From Thermoplasmata archaeon (lineage in GTDB: Archaea > Thermoplasmatota > Thermoplasmata > Sysuiplasmatales > Sysuiplasmataceae), in the NCBI GenBank assembly GCA_021796175.1, contig JAJYOM010000001.1, positions 1 to 37,167 of the forward strand: DNA of 37,167 nucleotides. Reading direction: 5' to 3'. A model generated the notes under the pieces. It did not search any database and was not told where the DNA came from. It saw only the letters and a list, made by a program, of their open reading frames with translations. The stretch's first letter is position 1; the number at the start of each line of letters is the position of its first letter. The translations under genes were made by a program, and so were the position numbers. This document shows, in pieces, positions 16,395 to 24,988 of the stretch.

Positions 16395-19300
16395 ATGTAT
16401 CCCTACTGCCTGTACCCCGCCATTTCTGGCAACCAGATTGCCTTCGTTTCAGAGGATGACCTGTGGACCTACAGCCTCGAGGACAGGACTGTCATGAGGC
16501 TTGTATCCAACATTGGCGTTATCAGCAGACCGTCATTTTCACGTGACGGCAAATGGCTTGCGTTCAGATCGCTCAGACGTGGCGGTCCTCCGGTGACTGA
16601 GGTCTTTGTGATACCTTCAGACGGAGGTTTGTTGAAGCAGCTGACGTATCTTGGCTCAGCCAACACAGATATTGCAGGCTGGACTCCTGATGGCAGGATT
16701 GTGATAAGCACCGATGTGGAAACACCATTTCGGGCTGAGACTGAACTCTACACAGTGGGCCTGGAAGGCGGATATCTGGAACCTATGAACCTTGGTCCGG
16801 CCTCATCTATTCTGTACGCAGACCATACGCTGTTTCTGGGCAGGAACACCCACGAACTGATGAACTGGAAGAGATACCGTGGAGGAACAAGGGGGAAGAT
16901 CTGGGTATCCGGCGATGGAAAAACATTCTCGAAGTTCCTTGAGCTGGAAACAGGAGTAACCTCTCCGATGATTGCAGAAGGGAGGTTCTATTTCATTTCC
17001 GATCACGAGGGAACTGGCAACATCTACTCAGTCGACTTTCATGGCGGCGACATGAAGAGGCACACCGATTTCAATGATTACTATGTCAGGAACGCAAGCA
17101 GCGACGGCAAGAAGATTGTGTTCCATTCCGGAGGGGATCTCTACATATTGGACATAGCGACTTCAAAGGTGTCCAAGCTGGAACTTGAACTGCCGAATTC
17201 CGGATTGAAGAGAAATGAGAGATTCGTTGAAAACGGCAAGTTCATGACCGAATTTGCGATTGACAGGGAGGGTGACATGGTCGCGTTCGTTATACGCGGC
17301 AGGCTGTTCGCAATGGGAAACTGGGAAGGCCCTGTTTTTCCGGTAGAATTCGGAGGACCGGGGAGGGCAAGGCTCTGCAGCTTCCTTGGCGATGGCGACA
17401 GAATGATCGGCGTCACCGATTTCGGAGGCAGCGATTCAATCTTTGTTCACACTCTCCGAAATGGAAATAGTGAACTTGTGAAACACGATTTCGGACTTAT
17501 AGAGGCACTCACCCCGGAACCCGGCGGAAAGAGGGCGCTGGCGGCCAACAACAGGTTCGAGCTATTCCTCATAGACCTGGAAAAGAGAAGTGTAACGCAG
17601 ATCGACAGAAGCGAGGCGGGTATTATCAGCGATTTGACCTGGCACCCGGACGGCAGGCATGCTGCGTATACGTTTCCAACAATGAGCAGAAGGAGTGTGG
17701 TTGTCATCGCCGACACCGAGTCAGGCAACAAGAGGAATGTCACCACGGAGGGTTCAATTGACACCAGTCCTGTATTTGACCCGAAAGGCAAATATCTTTA
17801 CTACCTCTCTCAGCGGACGCTTGATCCGGTTTATGACAAATTCGTCTTCGACCTCGGATATCCTGCCGCAGCAAAGCCTTATGCAGTGCGGCTGAGGAGA
17901 GACTTACCAAGCCTTTTCAGACCAGTCCCGAAAATGCTGAGGGAAAAAGAAAGCGAGGAGAAGGGAGTGGAGATGGATGGAATGGAGGAGAGATCTGAGC
18001 CATTTCCTGTACAGGCGGGAGACTATACCAAGATACTTGCGGCCGAAGACCGTGTACTTTTCCTCAAGTTTCCTGTAGAAGGATCGATGAAATACTGGTC
18101 CCTGTCAAAGACAACCAGGGAAAACGGGGAACTGGATGGATACAATCTGGATGAGAGGAAGACTTACACAGCCGTTTCTGGAATATCCGATGCTCAACTG
18201 AGCGGCAATGCCAAAAGGATCCTTGTGACAGGGGATGCACGGTTCAGGATAATCGATTCGACTAAAGCCGATGAGAAACTCGCTCCAGGCGAGGAGCCGT
18301 CCAAGGCGACCGGTTACATAGACACTGAGCGAATAAAGTGCCTTATTGAACCGGAAAAGGAGTGGAAGCAGATGTTCAGGGAGGCATGGGTTCTTATGAA
18401 GGAGAATTACTGGAACCCGAACCGGGTTGGAAAGGAGTGGGATGCTGTTTTCACAAGATACGGCAAGCTGCTCGATCGCCTGGGCTCTCGCCGGGAACTG
18501 TCTGATCTGATTTCTGAGGTTCAGGGAGAGCTGGGAACTTCACATGCATATGAGATAGGAGCCGATGTATCACAGGACAACAGCTACAGGGTCGGGAGAC
18601 TTGGTGCGAAACTGAAGTTCAATGGCACAGGATATGAGATTCTGAAAATATACAGGGGCGACCCTTCAAATGAGGATGAGAAGTCGCCGCTTCTGGCCTG
18701 TTCGGTTCCACTGGCCGTGGGAGATGTCATAACGTCCATTGCGGGCAGAAGACTCTCAGAAACAATGACTCCTGAAAGGGCCCTTCTCAACATACTCCAT
18801 GAAGACGTTCTCCTGGTTGTCAGAACCAGGGATGGGGAGAAGGTTGCATCTGTGATGACACTCGCGGATGACGGCAGTCTGAGATACAGGAGCTGGGTTG
18901 AGGAAAAGAGAAAATTTGTCCACGAACGGACAGAAGGAAGAGTTGGGTACATACATGTGCCTGACATGGGCCCCTCAGGGTTCAACGAGTTCCACAGAAT
19001 GCTTGCAGAGGAGTCGTCGAAGGAAGGGCTCATAGTTGATGTGCGCCACAACGGCGGAGGTCACGTTTCGGAGCTCCTGCTTGAGAAGCTCGTCAGAAGA
19101 ATAATAGGCTTCGACAGACCAAGAAAGGGCAGGTTGGAACGGTATCCCCAGTATTCGGTAAATGGACCAATAGTGGCAGTGACTGACGAAAATGCCGGAT
19201 CGGACGGAGACATCTTCAGCCATTCGTTCAAACTGTATAGAATCGGACCGCTGATAGGAACCAGAACCTGGGGAGGAGTTGTTGGTATTGATCCAAGGCA

Positions 19301-19526
19301 TGATCTTGTTGATGGCACTGTAATCACTCAGCCGCAATTTGCATTCTGGTTCAAAGATGTGGGCTGGGGGGTTGAGAATTATGGAACCGATCCGACAATT
19401 CAGGTGGAATTTCCACCGCACGATCACACTCTGGGCAATGATCCGCAGCTTCAGAGGGCAATCGACGAGTGTCTTTCGCTGATTGCGAACAACGGCCGTT
19501 TCCTGGAGGAGCCGAAGCTGCCCTGA
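16395..19526 (+). CDS. tri: Tricorn protease
   Basis: 1043-residue cytosolic peptidase that forms hexameric rings and cleaves the 6-12 residue peptides released by the proteasome. The N-terminal half (about 1-650) holds beta-propeller repeats with recurrent SRDGK/TPDGR/DREGD-like blades. A C1-PDZ-C2 catalytic region follows, the PDZ with LACSVPLAVGDVITSI near 770-790. Catalytic residues are S716-H717 (GTSHAY), S936-D937 (AGSDGD) and E994 (GVENYG). All sit exactly 29 residues before T. acidophilum S745, H746, S965, D966 and E1023, so the catalytic part aligns without gaps. A low-complexity acidic insert lies near 515-535 (EKESEEKGVEMDGMEE). The gene appears monocistronic with a leaderless promoter. 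Its cofactor aminopeptidases are not in this window. Confidence 0.97.
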   Translation: MYPYCLYPAISGNQIAFVSEDDLWTYSLEDRTVMRLVSNIGVISRPSFSRDGKWLAFRSLRRGGPPVTEVFVIPSDGGLLKQLTYLGSANTDIAGWTPDGRIVISTDVETPFRAETELYTVGLEGGYLEPMNLGPASSILYADHTLFLGRNTHELMNWKRYRGGTRGKIWVSGDGKTFSKFLELETGVTSPMIAEGRFYFISDHEGTGNIYSVDFHGGDMKRHTDFNDYYVRNASSDGKKIVFHSGGDLYILDIATSKVSKLELELPNSGLKRNERFVENGKFMTEFAIDREGDMVAFVIRGRLFAMGNWEGPVFPVEFGGPGRARLCSFLGDGDRMIGVTDFGGSDSIFVHTLRNGNSELVKHDFGLIEALTPEPGGKRALAANNRFELFLIDLEKRSVTQIDRSEAGIISDLTWHPDGRHAAYTFPTMSRRSVVVIADTESGNKRNVTTEGSIDTSPVFDPKGKYLYYLSQRTLDPVYDKFVFDLGYPAAAKPYAVRLRRDLPSLFRPVPKMLREKESEEKGVEMDGMEERSEPFPVQAGDYTKILAAEDRVLFLKFPVEGSMKYWSLSKTTRENGELDGYNLDERKTYTAVSGISDAQLSGNAKRILVTGDARFRIIDSTKADEKLAPGEEPSKATGYIDTERIKCLIEPEKEWKQMFREAWVLMKENYWNPNRVGKEWDAVFTRYGKLLDRLGSRRELSDLISEVQGELGTSHAYEIGADVSQDNSYRVGRLGAKLKFNGTGYEILKIYRGDPSNEDEKSPLLACSVPLAVGDVITSIAGRRLSETMTPERALLNILHEDVLLVVRTRDGEKVASVMTLADDGSLRYRSWVEEKRKFVHERTEGRVGYIHVPDMGPSGFNEFHRMLAEESSKEGLIVDVRHNGGGHVSELLLEKLVRRIIGFDRPRKGRLERYPQYSVNGPIVAVTDENAGSDGDIFSHSFKLYRIGPLIGTRTWGGVVGIDPRHDLVDGTVITQPQFAFWFKDVGWGVENYGTDPTIQVEFPPHDHTLGNDPQLQRAIDECLSLIANNGRFLEEPKLP

Positions 19527-19603
19527 TTCTACGAACCAGTGCAATCATGGAGGATGTCGCTGCTGAACGCAGAAGCAGACTGAAGCGGTTGGGATAACAG
19601 CGT

Positions 19604-19613
19604 ACTTAATAAG
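19604..19613 (+). promoter_or_regulatory. TATA-like box upstream of the small alpha-beta barrel gene
   Basis: ACTTAATAAG is centred about 28 bp before the ATG at 19636, with no Shine-Dalgarno in between, consistent with leaderless transcription. Confidence 0.5.
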
Positions 19614-19635
19614 TGCAGTTCGCACTTTCCCTCCG

Positions 19636-19998
19636 ATGAGTTGGCAGGACGGAATGATAGAGTATTCTATCGTATGGACTATTCCGACGGGCAAAACAGA
19701 TGAATTCAAAACGCTGGCCTCAGAGGCGATTGAGATTTCAAGAAATGAGTCGCCCGTCAAGGAGTACAGGTGGTTTTTCAATGAGGACGAAACCAGATGC
19801 GGACTGATCGAGAGATATCCCGGCCCGGAGGCGATTGTAGAACATCTGAAGCTGGTAGGCGGTGTACTGGCAAAGATGCTTGAGATTGGCAGGATAAGCA
19901 GATTCGATGTTCTCGGCAGCCTCGATGAAAAGACCAGGAACATGGTGGAGAAGATGGGCGCACGCGTTTACACTCCCTGGGACGGCTTCAAGAAGTGA
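19636..19998 (+). CDS. Small ABM-like (dimeric alpha-beta barrel) protein
   Basis: 120-residue soluble protein. The order of strands and helices (MIEYSIVWTIP, a helix to about residue 38, KEYRWFFNEDETRCGLIERYPGPEA, then a helix) matches the antibiotic biosynthesis monooxygenase/dimeric alpha-beta barrel fold. The central RCGLIERYPGPEAIVEH is the typical strand plus helix start in this family. Members include quinol monooxygenases and heme-degrading enzymes, but no catalytic residue can be assigned, so the function is open. The gene has its own promoter and lies 35 bp upstream of the isocitrate lyase/PEP mutase family gene, which also has its own TATA-like box. Confidence 0.65.
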   Translation: MSWQDGMIEYSIVWTIPTGKTDEFKTLASEAIEISRNESPVKEYRWFFNEDETRCGLIERYPGPEAIVEHLKLVGGVLAKMLEIGRISRFDVLGSLDEKTRNMVEKMGARVYTPWDGFKK

Positions 19999-20033
19999 AT
20001 GCGTCTTAAAATCAATTAGAACCGGATGCTCAT

Positions 20034-20867
20034 ATGATATCACAGGAGAGAAGGGCCAAGGAGTTCAGGAAAATGCACAGCGGCAGGCACATCCTCCTCC
20101 TGCCGAATGCATGGGACGTGCCGAGCGCGAGGGTATTTGAAGATGAGGGGTTCAGAGCTGTGGCCACCTCGAGCGCCGGCATGATGGCCTCCCTTGGCTA
20201 TCCGGATGGTGAGGACATCAGCATGGATGATTTCACCGCTGCAATAAGAAGGATAGCTGCGGCACTTTCAGTACCGCTCAGTGCCGATATAGTGGGAGGG
20301 TTCGGCAGTACGCCGCATGAAGTGAAGAGGACTGTGCTCGCTGTGCTGAGAACGGGCGCAATAGGCGTTAACCTGGAGGATTTCAGGCACGGGACAGGGA
20401 AGCTTGTCAGTCTTGAAAAACAGCTTGAGAGGCTGGAAGCAGTGAGGGAGGCAGGCGATTCAAGTGGAATTCCCGTTGTCATCAACGCAAGAACAGATGC
20501 ACTGAGGTTTGCCTCAGGGGGCAGAGAGGAGAAGCTGAAGGAGGCCATAAGGCGGTCAAGAGCCTACAGGGACTGGGGTGCGGACTGCGTCTACCCGATG
20601 GGACTTTCCGATAGTGGGGAAATTGAAAGGTTTGTGTCAGCGCTGGAATTCACTACAAATGTCATGGTCAGGAAGGGGTTACCGCATGTGAGTGAGCTGG
20701 AGCGCTTGGGTGTTGCCAGACTCAGTTTCGGCCCAGCTGCATCTTACGCGGCAATGGGATTGCTTAAGAGGGCCTCAAGAGAGGTAATCGATGAAGGCAC
20801 ATACAGCAAACTCACAGATGGTGCGATAACATTCGATGAACTCAACAGGCTGGCGGTGAGAAAGTGA
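20034..20867 (+). CDS. Isocitrate lyase/phosphoenolpyruvate mutase family enzyme
   Basis: 277-residue TIM-barrel protein of the ICL/PEP mutase superfamily. Recognisable blocks are LLLPNAWDVPSAR (23-33), SSAGMMASLGYPDGE, SADIVGGFGSTP with metal-site D85, GVNLED (111-116) and NARTDA (151-156). The KKCGH catalytic loop of isocitrate and methylisocitrate lyases is absent, so it is not a standard lyase. Relatives of this 27-30 kDa type act on oxaloacetate-like or phosphonate substrates, but the reaction cannot be named here. A CTTAAAATC box (20005-20013) lies about 26 bp before the ATG, giving a leaderless message. Confidence 0.8.
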   Translation: MISQERRAKEFRKMHSGRHILLLPNAWDVPSARVFEDEGFRAVATSSAGMMASLGYPDGEDISMDDFTAAIRRIAAALSVPLSADIVGGFGSTPHEVKRTVLAVLRTGAIGVNLEDFRHGTGKLVSLEKQLERLEAVREAGDSSGIPVVINARTDALRFASGGREEKLKEAIRRSRAYRDWGADCVYPMGLSDSGEIERFVSALEFTTNVMVRKGLPHVSELERLGVARLSFGPAASYAAMGLLKRASREVIDEGTYSKLTDGAITFDELNRLAVRK

Positions 20868-21012
20868 GGCATGAGAGTATAGAGACAGTGATGGCATTCC
20901 CAAAAAATCTGCGTTTGTGTTCCAGAAGATGAGCAGATGCTCTCCCAGGTTATGTTGTGGTCAGGTGATGTCTTCACTTACACCATGCTTTAAATTAGCG
21001 TCTGAGCGAAAT

Positions 21013-21726
21013 TCAGAACTGCCCTCCAGGCATTGGCGGAGTTGCTCCGGGAGCCCGCAGGGTGGTCAAACTTCTCCTCACCATGAGATATGCCCAAGCG
21101 AACAGTGCGAACGGCACTCCAAGCAGTAACAGCGCGAATTCATAGGGCATAGACGGTGGGATTAACACGAATGCATGATTGTAGGCAAAACCCGCAACGG
21201 TCACGCCGACCGCGCCACCCAGACCGCCGAAAAATACCTGACCCGCCTGAAATACAGCGAGATAGCCGCCGAAAAGCAGCCAGGCGCCATATGCAATCCA
21301 TAGCAGATTCCTGCCGTTCTCTGCCATGAGTTCCTGCACGGAAAACACGAACGTGAGCCCGGCCACTGCTCCCGCAACAATGTCCAGAGCAAGCAATATG
21401 AAGAAACTGGATACAAGGGAACGCATTGCAGATGAACGGATGGCTGGAACTTCAATTGCATACAGCTGAGAATAAAGACTGTAAATCACGACTGCTGACA
21501 AGATCATGCCCATAACAAAGCACCAAAGAGAAATCAGGACACTTCTTGAGTGCTTCGGGCTGAATGCGGTCCGCCCGGTAATGAGCAGAATCAGGGCAGC
21601 CACTTCCATAACGTAACCTGCAAATTGCAGGTAGGGAATCCACATAAGCAGAACCGATGCGAGGAGAAGTGTGATGCCGTTGATAGTCAGTCTGATATTC
21701 CTCTGATTATAAACCGTGGGGGACAT
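21013..21726 (-). CDS. Multi-span membrane protein (possibly DUF973-like)
   Basis: 237 residues from ATG 21726, with about six hydrophobic spans: near residues 12-32 (TINGITLLLASVLLMWIPYL), 36-50, 63-85, 103-128, 140-165 and 190-212. The proline/glycine-rich C-terminus ends in PPMPGGQF. Overall plan and tail recall the archaeal DUF973 membrane proteins, but I cannot confirm this without a profile search. The frame extends to 21783, but ATG 21726 lies about 28 bp from a CTTTATT box on the minus strand (around 21754), so I prefer the shorter form. No neighbour suggests a role. Confidence 0.65.
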   Translation of the reverse strand: MSPTVYNQRNIRLTINGITLLLASVLLMWIPYLQFAGYVMEVAALILLITGRTAFSPKHSRSVLISLWCFVMGMILSAVVIYSLYSQLYAIEVPAIRSSAMRSLVSSFFILLALDIVAGAVAGLTFVFSVQELMAENGRNLLWIAYGAWLLFGGYLAVFQAGQVFFGGLGGAVGVTVAGFAYNHAFVLIPPSMPYEFALLLLGVPFALFAWAYLMVRRSLTTLRAPGATPPMPGGQF

Positions 21727-22410
21727 GCAGTAAAATAAGACCTTATACACGAATAAAGAACTTCCTGTCATTGTCTCAACCACACTGAATGCGCAAGAAC
21801 TTCAGGCATTGCTGAGCCGATTCCAGACTGGTAGATGCTGAATGAAAAAACCGCACTTGCTCAGGCTACTTGCATAATCGAACAATCGTTCAACAGTCTG
21901 TTGGCGCACCTGAGCCTGAAAATTTCGTAACCCTCTATACCCTCCTGCCGAGCTCCTGGAGATTTCTTTCTGCACTGTCCCAGAGCTCATTATCTTTCAT
22001 TCGACCCAAAAAGTGTCCCTTATTACCTAGGTCATCAGACGTCTTCGTTTACAGGGTATCGTGACAACTATGATGTCTGAAGGAGACCTTTACAGTTCTT
22101 CTTAATCTGGCGCGGCGCATCATTGTGCAGCTGCGAATCGATTGCAATTTACTCTTTTTAGTCCTTAAGTCAGCTCAAGTTCTACGCGTAGAGGCTGACT
22201 TAGCCCTCTCGTCCGGCAATTTCCAGGATGTCAGGATTGTGATATTCAGTACAGTTGAGTCGGGGACATTCAGAACAATCTGCAATTGGCGTGAACACAG
22301 ATGGTCACGACTATTGTAATTATTATTCCCGAATGGCGCGGACTGCAGGTAGAAAGCAATCCCAGAAACAATTTTATCTTAGAAAGTGACTCCGACATTG
22401 GGGTCCTGAT
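21727..22410. other. Gene-poor stretch of about 680 bp
   Basis: No convincing gene is visible on either strand. The longest frames (62-64 codons, including a minus-strand one at 21802-21990) have no recognisable motif or promoter. The stretch contains the nested inverted repeat at 22166-22202. Base composition is more AT-rich than the flanking genes. Confidence 0.5.
22166..22202. repeat. Nested inverted repeat / potential hairpin
   Basis: TAAGTCAGC (22166-22174) and GCTGACTTA (22194-22202) are perfect reverse complements. The loop contains the 10-bp palindrome CTACGCGTAG (22182-22191). Either a structured RNA or protein-binding sites are possible. It lies in a gene-free stretch, about 210 bp before the DUF1059-like gene. 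Confidence 0.5.
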
Positions 22411-22590
22411 ATGAAGGCAACATTTGCATGCAAAGACATTGGCATGAAGTGCAATTTCGAAACGGAGGCTGCCACAAAAGAAAGTCTGATGCCTAAAATT
22501 GCGGAACACGCGAAGAAGGCACACGGTATATCAACAATTCCCGATGACCTTAGGAGCAAAGTCTCAGCCGCAATCAAGATAAAGCCCTGA
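22411..22590 (+). CDS. Small DUF1059-like protein
   Basis: 59-residue soluble protein beginning MKATFACKDIGMKCNFETEA. The short N-terminal pattern, with Cys in CKDIG and again in MKCNFE, and the following helix ESLMPKIAEHAKKAHG resemble the DUF1059 family of small proteins found in archaea and bacteria, whose function is unknown. The two cysteines at positions 7 and 14, plus H38 and H44, could bind metal or form a disulfide, but this is a guess. The ATG follows GGGGTCCTGAT, a weak Shine-Dalgarno, and TTTTATCTTA lies around 22371-22380. It stands alone between two gene-poor stretches. Confidence 0.75.
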   Translation: MKATFACKDIGMKCNFETEAATKESLMPKIAEHAKKAHGISTIPDDLRSKVSAAIKIKP

Positions 22591-22859
22591 ACTACGGCAG
22601 GCCACCTGGATTACAGGCGCTGTGCAGCGAGCCAATCTTTCCATCATATGACCGGAAAATAGCGCCATAGCGCCAAGTCTAAGACTCTGCATTTGGACAC
22701 GGCTAGTTATTGACTTGGCCCGTGAATTTGGATTTTATTAACAACTGATAACTGATTCATCAACGTTTGACGCAGCTGTCATGCATGTCATGCAGTCGAA
22801 TTATGGCAAGCTAAAAATCCAAATATACTGAGACAATACAACTCTCAGAGGGAGTTGCA
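22591..22859. promoter_or_regulatory. Repeat-rich upstream region of the Rieske-cytochrome b operon
   Basis: No gene is seen, but several repeats are. ATTTGGATTTT (22726-22736) and its reverse complement AAAATCCAAAT (22814-22824) flank 77 bp. AACTGAT is duplicated in tandem (22743-22749, 22750-22756), and TGTCATGCA is duplicated in tandem (22777-22785, 22786-22794). The right inverted repeat overlaps a TATA-like AAATATAC (22821-22828), which would start transcription near 22850. The arrangement suggests regulated expression of the respiratory operon. Confidence 0.45.
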
Positions 22860-22931
22860 ATGCGTGCGAATCAAGACACAGTCGTGCGATTGTTACACGC
22901 CATAATATACCTTCAGGATATGAGGATGTGA
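22860..22931 (+). CDS. Possible 23-codon leader ORF coupled to the Rieske gene
   Basis: ATG 22860 is preceded by GAGGGAG at 22848-22854, a good Shine-Dalgarno, and by a TATA-like box about 35 bp upstream. The 23-codon frame ends in ATGTGA, so its stop overlaps the GTG start of the Rieske gene (GTGA). The peptide (MRANQDTVVRLLHAIIYLQD then MRM) is amphipathic with no known motif. It could be a leader peptide that couples translation. It could also be chance, in which case the ribosome starts directly on the Rieske GTG behind TGAGG. Confidence 0.35.
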   Translation: MRANQDTVVRLLHAIIYLQDMRM

Positions 22932-23785
22932 CTGAACCTTCCAAGGTAAATGAAAAGAAAGACAAAACAGAGTTAGAGAGGAGAACGTTCATAAAGGCTC
23001 TTGCTGCATCTTCGGCGGCCCTGCTTTTTGGCGGACTGTCTTTTGAGAGTTACATAAATCCTGAAGCACGTAAAACAGCACTGTTGCAGGGATATCCCGT
23101 TGCTGTTCTTGTTGACAGTTCAGGCAAACCAATCACTGTGGACAAAATACCGACAGCCACACAAAACAGCTCTTCGTATCCGATCATGATGTTCAACTAC
23201 CCTCTCCAGGACGAGCCGAACATACTTGTGAAACTGAAGGGCCCCAGTCAGCCGATTCCCGGCGCAGTTGCCCTTCCCACGGGTGAGTACCTGACAGCAT
23301 TCAGTGGGATATGTCAGCATCTTGGATGTGTCGTGCCGCTCCTTGACTATCACCCCCATGACAGCATCCCTTTTGAAGCTCAGCTAATCGGTTACAACGC
23401 GACAAACTGGCCGACGTACGGACTGCTGTTCTGCAAATGCCATGGCAGCCAGTACGACCCGACAAAGGGCCCGCACAACCTGTACAATTCGGGCCCTGCG
23501 CCAAGTCCTGCAAATCACTCACTTCCACAGGTCCTGCTGTCTGTGGATTCAAGCGGTTATGTGTATGCAACCGGACTCAATCCGGTAAATGCGGTGATAA
23601 GGACGCACCTGTGGCAGCCGGGAGGAGAAGAATACGGTAGCGGAGTTGAAGCGGAGAATCTCTCCGGGGGCACACTTTTGCCCACCTATGACGGCCCCGC
23701 TCTGAGTCCTTCAGTGCAGGTGACTGGAACGATTTACAAATCGATAGTGATCAGCAGTGCGAACGGCCCATGGCCCCAGCAATAG
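22928..23785 (+). CDS. Rieske 2Fe-2S protein of a cytochrome bc/b6f-type complex
   Basis: 285-residue electron-transfer protein. An N-terminal ERRTFIKALAAS followed by a hydrophobic segment (about 24-38) looks like a Tat signal that stays as a membrane anchor, so the domain should face outside. The cluster boxes are complete: C129-Q-H131-L-G-C134 and C169-K-C171-H172-G-S. By homology C129, H131, C169 and H172 bind the 2Fe-2S cluster and C134-C171 form the disulfide. The spacing between boxes is long and the C-terminal part after residue 190 is extended, as in archaeal Rieske proteins. No in-frame ATG exists near the N-terminus, so GTG 22928 is the start. It is 12 bp upstream of cytochrome b. 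Role: electron transfer from quinol to a downstream acceptor. Confidence 0.92.
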   Translation: MTEPSKVNEKKDKTELERRTFIKALAASSAALLFGGLSFESYINPEARKTALLQGYPVAVLVDSSGKPITVDKIPTATQNSSSYPIMMFNYPLQDEPNILVKLKGPSQPIPGAVALPTGEYLTAFSGICQHLGCVVPLLDYHPHDSIPFEAQLIGYNATNWPTYGLLFCKCHGSQYDPTKGPHNLYNSGPAPSPANHSLPQVLLSVDSSGYVYATGLNPVNAVIRTHLWQPGGEEYGSGVEAENLSGGTLLPTYDGPALSPSVQVTGTIYKSIVISSANGPWPQQ

Positions 23786-23797
23786 GGGTGAGGAGAT

Positions 23798-24988
23798 TTG
23801 GGAGAACAGAACGAATACAATCCCTTGAGCCTGATGAAACAGGAGGAGGTTCCTGAAGGCTCTTACACGATTTCATTTCTCCCCCTAACAAAGAGGCAGC
23901 TCCGGCTTGATTACTGGACTGGGGCATTCCTGGCAGCGGCTGTCGTCTACCAGATAGTCACTGGCATCCTGCTTGCGTACTACTATCAATCCGGAAACGG
24001 ATATGGCTCGACTACAGCCATCATCTCCAGTGTCCCTTTCGGACATGTGCTCCTTACTTCTCACCTTTACATGGCTTATGCGATGGTCGCGATGGTCTAC
24101 TTCCATATGTTCAGGCAGTATTTTGTGGGGGCGTACAGAGGCAGATGGAGATGGCTGCAATGGATTATCGGTGTTATTCTTTTCCTGCTTGTCAATGCAA
24201 TCGCTTCGATTGGATACATGCTTACCGTGTCTGTACAGAGTATTCTGGGACTTCACGTTTCTGAGCTCCTTATCCAGAGGAGCATTATCGGCAGACTCTC
24301 GCCAGGTATAGCCGGATGGCTCACTGCGGTTCTCGTCGGGAACGGTACTACAGCCGAGTCCCTCAGTCATCTCCTTGTCCTGCATGCGGCAATACTCAGC
24401 GTAATAGTCCTGGCTCTTGTCGGAGTCCATTTCTTCCTGTATGAGAAATCAGGACCATACGATCCCGAGCCGCCAAAGGAAAAGGAGAAGAAGATTCCCT
24501 GGTTCCCGGTCAACCTGCTGTACACCGTATTCATTTCACTCATATTCATAGCGGGGGTCCTGGTAGCCTCCGCCCTCATACCGCAAGTACTCCCTCCGGA
24601 CTATGGTCAGCTTGTATACGGTACGACACCGTTTCCTGACTGGTACGAAATGCCTGTTTACAAACTGATGGACGTCGCTGGACTTGGGCTCTCAACAGGC
24701 GGTGTTCCGCTTGTCTTTGCCCTGTTGATCTATCTGGTCCTGGTTCCATTTATTGACAGGTACAAGGGAAACGGACCACTGGAAAGACCAATGATTACAT
24801 TCATGGGAGTTTTCATCATCCTATTCTGGCTCGTGGTTGGTTTGTGGGGATACGCTCAGCCTGGCCTGTCTCAGACCCGGCCCTTGACTTTGTACATGCT
24901 CTATGCACTTACTTTCTGCGCAATAGTTCCTGTATATGCGATGAAACATGCCAAGAAGGATTTGAGCAAACAGGTGGTGAAGTCATGA
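23798..24988 (+). CDS. Cytochrome b (b6f-type His spacing) of the Rieske/cyt b complex
   Basis: 396-residue membrane protein combining the four-helix b6-like part and a subunit IV-like C-terminal part. Heme ligands are H89 and H103 (14 apart) in helix B, and H196 and H211 (15 apart) in helix D, the 14/15 pattern of b6 proteins rather than the 14/14 of mitochondrial cytochrome b. The Qo-site motif is present as P280-D-W-Y283 (PDWY in place of PEWY). About eight to nine spans are visible. The start is TTG 23798, 12 bp after the Rieske stop, behind the strong Shine-Dalgarno GGTGAGGAG. The TGA overlaps the ATG of the next small gene. Function: quinol oxidation with the Rieske protein, generating proton motive force. 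Confidence 0.92.
   Translation: MGEQNEYNPLSLMKQEEVPEGSYTISFLPLTKRQLRLDYWTGAFLAAAVVYQIVTGILLAYYYQSGNGYGSTTAIISSVPFGHVLLTSHLYMAYAMVAMVYFHMFRQYFVGAYRGRWRWLQWIIGVILFLLVNAIASIGYMLTVSVQSILGLHVSELLIQRSIIGRLSPGIAGWLTAVLVGNGTTAESLSHLLVLHAAILSVIVLALVGVHFFLYEKSGPYDPEPPKEKEKKIPWFPVNLLYTVFISLIFIAGVLVASALIPQVLPPDYGQLVYGTTPFPDWYEMPVYKLMDVAGLGLSTGGVPLVFALLIYLVLVPFIDRYKGNGPLERPMITFMGVFIILFWLVVGLWGYAQPGLSQTRPLTLYMLYALTFCAIVPVYAMKHAKKDLSKQVVKS

Noticed and set aside
20034..20867. Assignment as a true isocitrate or methylisocitrate lyase
   Set aside because: The KKCGH catalytic loop is missing; only membership of the superfamily can be supported.
21727..22410. tRNA or C/D-box RNA in the gene-poor stretch (ATGATGT followed by CTGA near 22070)
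   Set aside because: The boxes are too close for a guide RNA, and no cloverleaf or conserved T-loop sequence could be found.
23885..24430. 181-codon antisense frame in the cytochrome b gene
   Set aside because: Cytochrome b is fully supported by heme ligands and the Qo motif; the antisense product has no motif and no promoter.
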